The notes under the pieces: generated by a model
Databases searched by the model: none
The model's input: only the letters and a program-made list of their open reading frames with translations
What the model was told of the DNA's origin: nothing
NCBI GenBank assembly: GCA_021521415.1
Contig: JAIQDT010000001.1
Coordinates: 2,604,001 to 2,668,000 of the forward strand
Length of the DNA stretch: 64,000 nucleotides
Reading direction: 5' to 3'
From: Bidens hawaiensis
Taxonomy: Eukaryota > Streptophyta > Magnoliopsida > Asterales > Asteraceae
Program-made: the position numbers and the translations under genes
Shown here: positions 62,495-64,000 of the stretch, in pieces
Numbering within the stretch: the stretch's first letter is position 1
How the letters are laid out: each line of letters starts with the position of its first letter

Positions 62495-62680
62495 GGAAGG
62501 TTAAAGCGCCATGTAACGCTCATGGGCCGACAAACTCTATTGTATTGATAATTCGTTAATTAGTTGGGACAATTAAAATGCCATGTAATGCTCATGGGCC
62601 GTCCAGCTCAATTACTTTTATTCACTAGTTTTGTTGGGTCATTCAAACTGCCATGGAAAGCTTATGGGAGGCTAACACAC
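62495..62680 (+). repeat. Three imperfect ~80-bp tandem units
   Basis: Each contains a variant of TGCCATGTAATGCTCATGGG after a short AT-rich part. They lie in the leader between PBS and gag. Confidence 0.7.
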
Positions 62681-63052
62681 AAATTATGTTTCGTTAGTTT
62701 ATTGTAAAGTTAACTTAATAAAATAAAAAATTAACTTTTAAACTGACATCATCTCCTCGTGTAGTGATCACACAATAACCATATTGACTACATTATCTAA
62801 TAACTATTTACGCAATGTACCCCTTATCTTATGATATTTACTTTTAATCATCATGGTACGACGCAAATCCCCCCATTTATTAAAAGCAAAGTTATTATAA
62901 GTTATTTAAGACAATGAAACTGTTATTATTTAATTAGTTTTCTGAACTTATCATTCATCTTATAAATCTCTATTTTTGGTCCTCGTAGAATATCTCACCT
63001 AAGTAACCACCGTCGTCCTCGACATCAATCATCCGGTTTCCATGACCACCGT

Positions 63053-63205
63053 ATGGCCGCATGTATCGCCAAGGAGATAGTTGTTGCGATCCTTGGGATA
63101 GTAACACAAATTCAAAACATCAATGCAACCAATTTAACCTTTTCCACTATTTCCCCTGCTGGTAACTATGAACCATCTACATCCACTCATCGACAAGAAA
63201 CATAA
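63053..63205 (+). pseudogene. Gag N-terminal remnant of the old element
   Basis: ATG 63053 opens 50 codons (MAACIAKEIVVAILGIVTQ...) before TAA at 63203. The position after the PBS leader and the helix-like start resemble the beginning of a Ty3/Gypsy gag, compare the start at 24552. The next LTR cuts it off at 63268. Confidence 0.4.
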
Positions 63206-63267
63206 GAACCTTGTTGCAACAAATCCTACCCGACCGCAGGCCTCTTCAACTTTTACAAACAAGAAAC

Positions 63268-64000
63268 TGTAACATCCTAATTTAGATAATAATAAATAAA
63301 AGGAAATAACGTTTGCTTATTCAAATCTGTGTTAATAATTAATTAAGATTAAATATAACAAGGAGTATGGACTTGGATTAATAATGGATGGATTAAAGGG
63401 TGGTGATTGGCCATAGGTCCATGGGTTTAAGAGAGTATAAATACTCCCTTAAACCTCCCCAAAACCCTCATTTCTTACATACCAAGTTCCCTACACACTC
63501 TAAAACACACACACACACACTTCACCATATACGGCCGTGACCAAGAAGGAAGATCCAAGACCAAAACCAAGCTAGATCTTGATAGATCTTGGGTATACGA
63601 ACAAGATACATGATTATTGTTGCATATCAAAGCTAACCGTAGCCTAAAAAAAAAAGGTTTGTTCTTTATACTTAAAGGTTACGTTTTTATGAACGGTTTG
63701 CCCTAAAACTTAGCCCTAGAGTAGATCGGGTATAGATGTACCATAAAAATGAAAACTTGATGATTAAAATGGATTTAGTGAACTTGTTAGGATACACGGT
63801 TCATGAAGAAACCCTATATATAACCTAAGAACGTTTAAATCATAAAGATTCAAGCTTTATGGATAAACAGGTTAGGTCTTAGCCGAAAATGGTAATGGAA
63901 ACGAGTTAAGGATGACATAGGGCCATAATAGGGTGTTAATGTTGTGAGAGGTAATGATAATGATGATAAAAGGAACATATGGCAGCAGGTCGTTCGAATA
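63268..64000 (+). mobile_element. Start of an LTR related to family A, runs off the window
   Basis: TGTAACATCCTAATTTAG, then ggtccatgggtttaag and TATAAATA at 63436-63443 followed by ctcccttaaacc. This is the same order as at 57711 but clearly more diverged. The 5-bp duplication would be gaaac (63263-63267), which cannot be checked here. Confidence 0.7.

Overview
The window reads as plant nuclear DNA from a eudicot. It is AT-rich and intron-bearing, and most of it is nested retrotransposons and small DNA transposons. Only one host gene looks intact: a SAUR auxin-response gene at about 14.5 kb. I lean towards Asteraceae from the general character of the repeats, but that is an impression and no search was run.

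Layout. 0-6.6 kb: a possible partial host gene runs off the left edge on the minus strand. It is followed by a SINE, two Stowaway-like MITEs, a Copia-type LTR end with its primer-binding site, a non-autonomous hAT element and a PIF/Harbinger-like element. 6.67-13.78 kb: a Ty3/Gypsy element of Tat/Retand type with matching 5-bp target duplications. It has lost the rest of the 5' LTR, gag, protease, RT, RNase H and half of integrase. It keeps an apparently intact five-exon antisense gene with its own TATA box. 14.5 kb: SAUR gene. 17.6-21.3 kb: a full-length SINE, a MULE-like element with 370-bp inverted arms around a 43-bp tandem array, and three MITEs set between (TA)n tracts.

21.7-32.8 kb: a minus-strand solo LTR, split by a young 8.9-kb chromovirus of Tekay type (22262-31134). 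That element has near-identical LTRs, PBS, PPT and a gag-pol broken by one frameshift and two stops. 38.6-40.1 kb: an F-box pseudogene interrupted by chimeric filler DNA between 49-bp direct repeats. 43-51 kb: another solo LTR of the same family (45213-47434) and more (TA)n-bracketed MITEs. 52.4-54.8 kb: a TIR element with doubled arms. 56-64 kb: an old LTR element with degenerate PBS and gag start, a third solo LTR (57711-60077) inside it, and the beginning of a related LTR at the right edge.

The elements illuminate each other. The chromovirus LTR shares a block of roughly 170 bp with the 3' untranslated part of the Tat element. The three solo LTRs and a fourth fragment carry the same fast-changing tandem array around a fixed core. 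At least eight short TIR elements of several families sit in (TA)n microsatellites. All coordinates come from reading the sequence; family names rest on recognised motifs and termini, not on searches.
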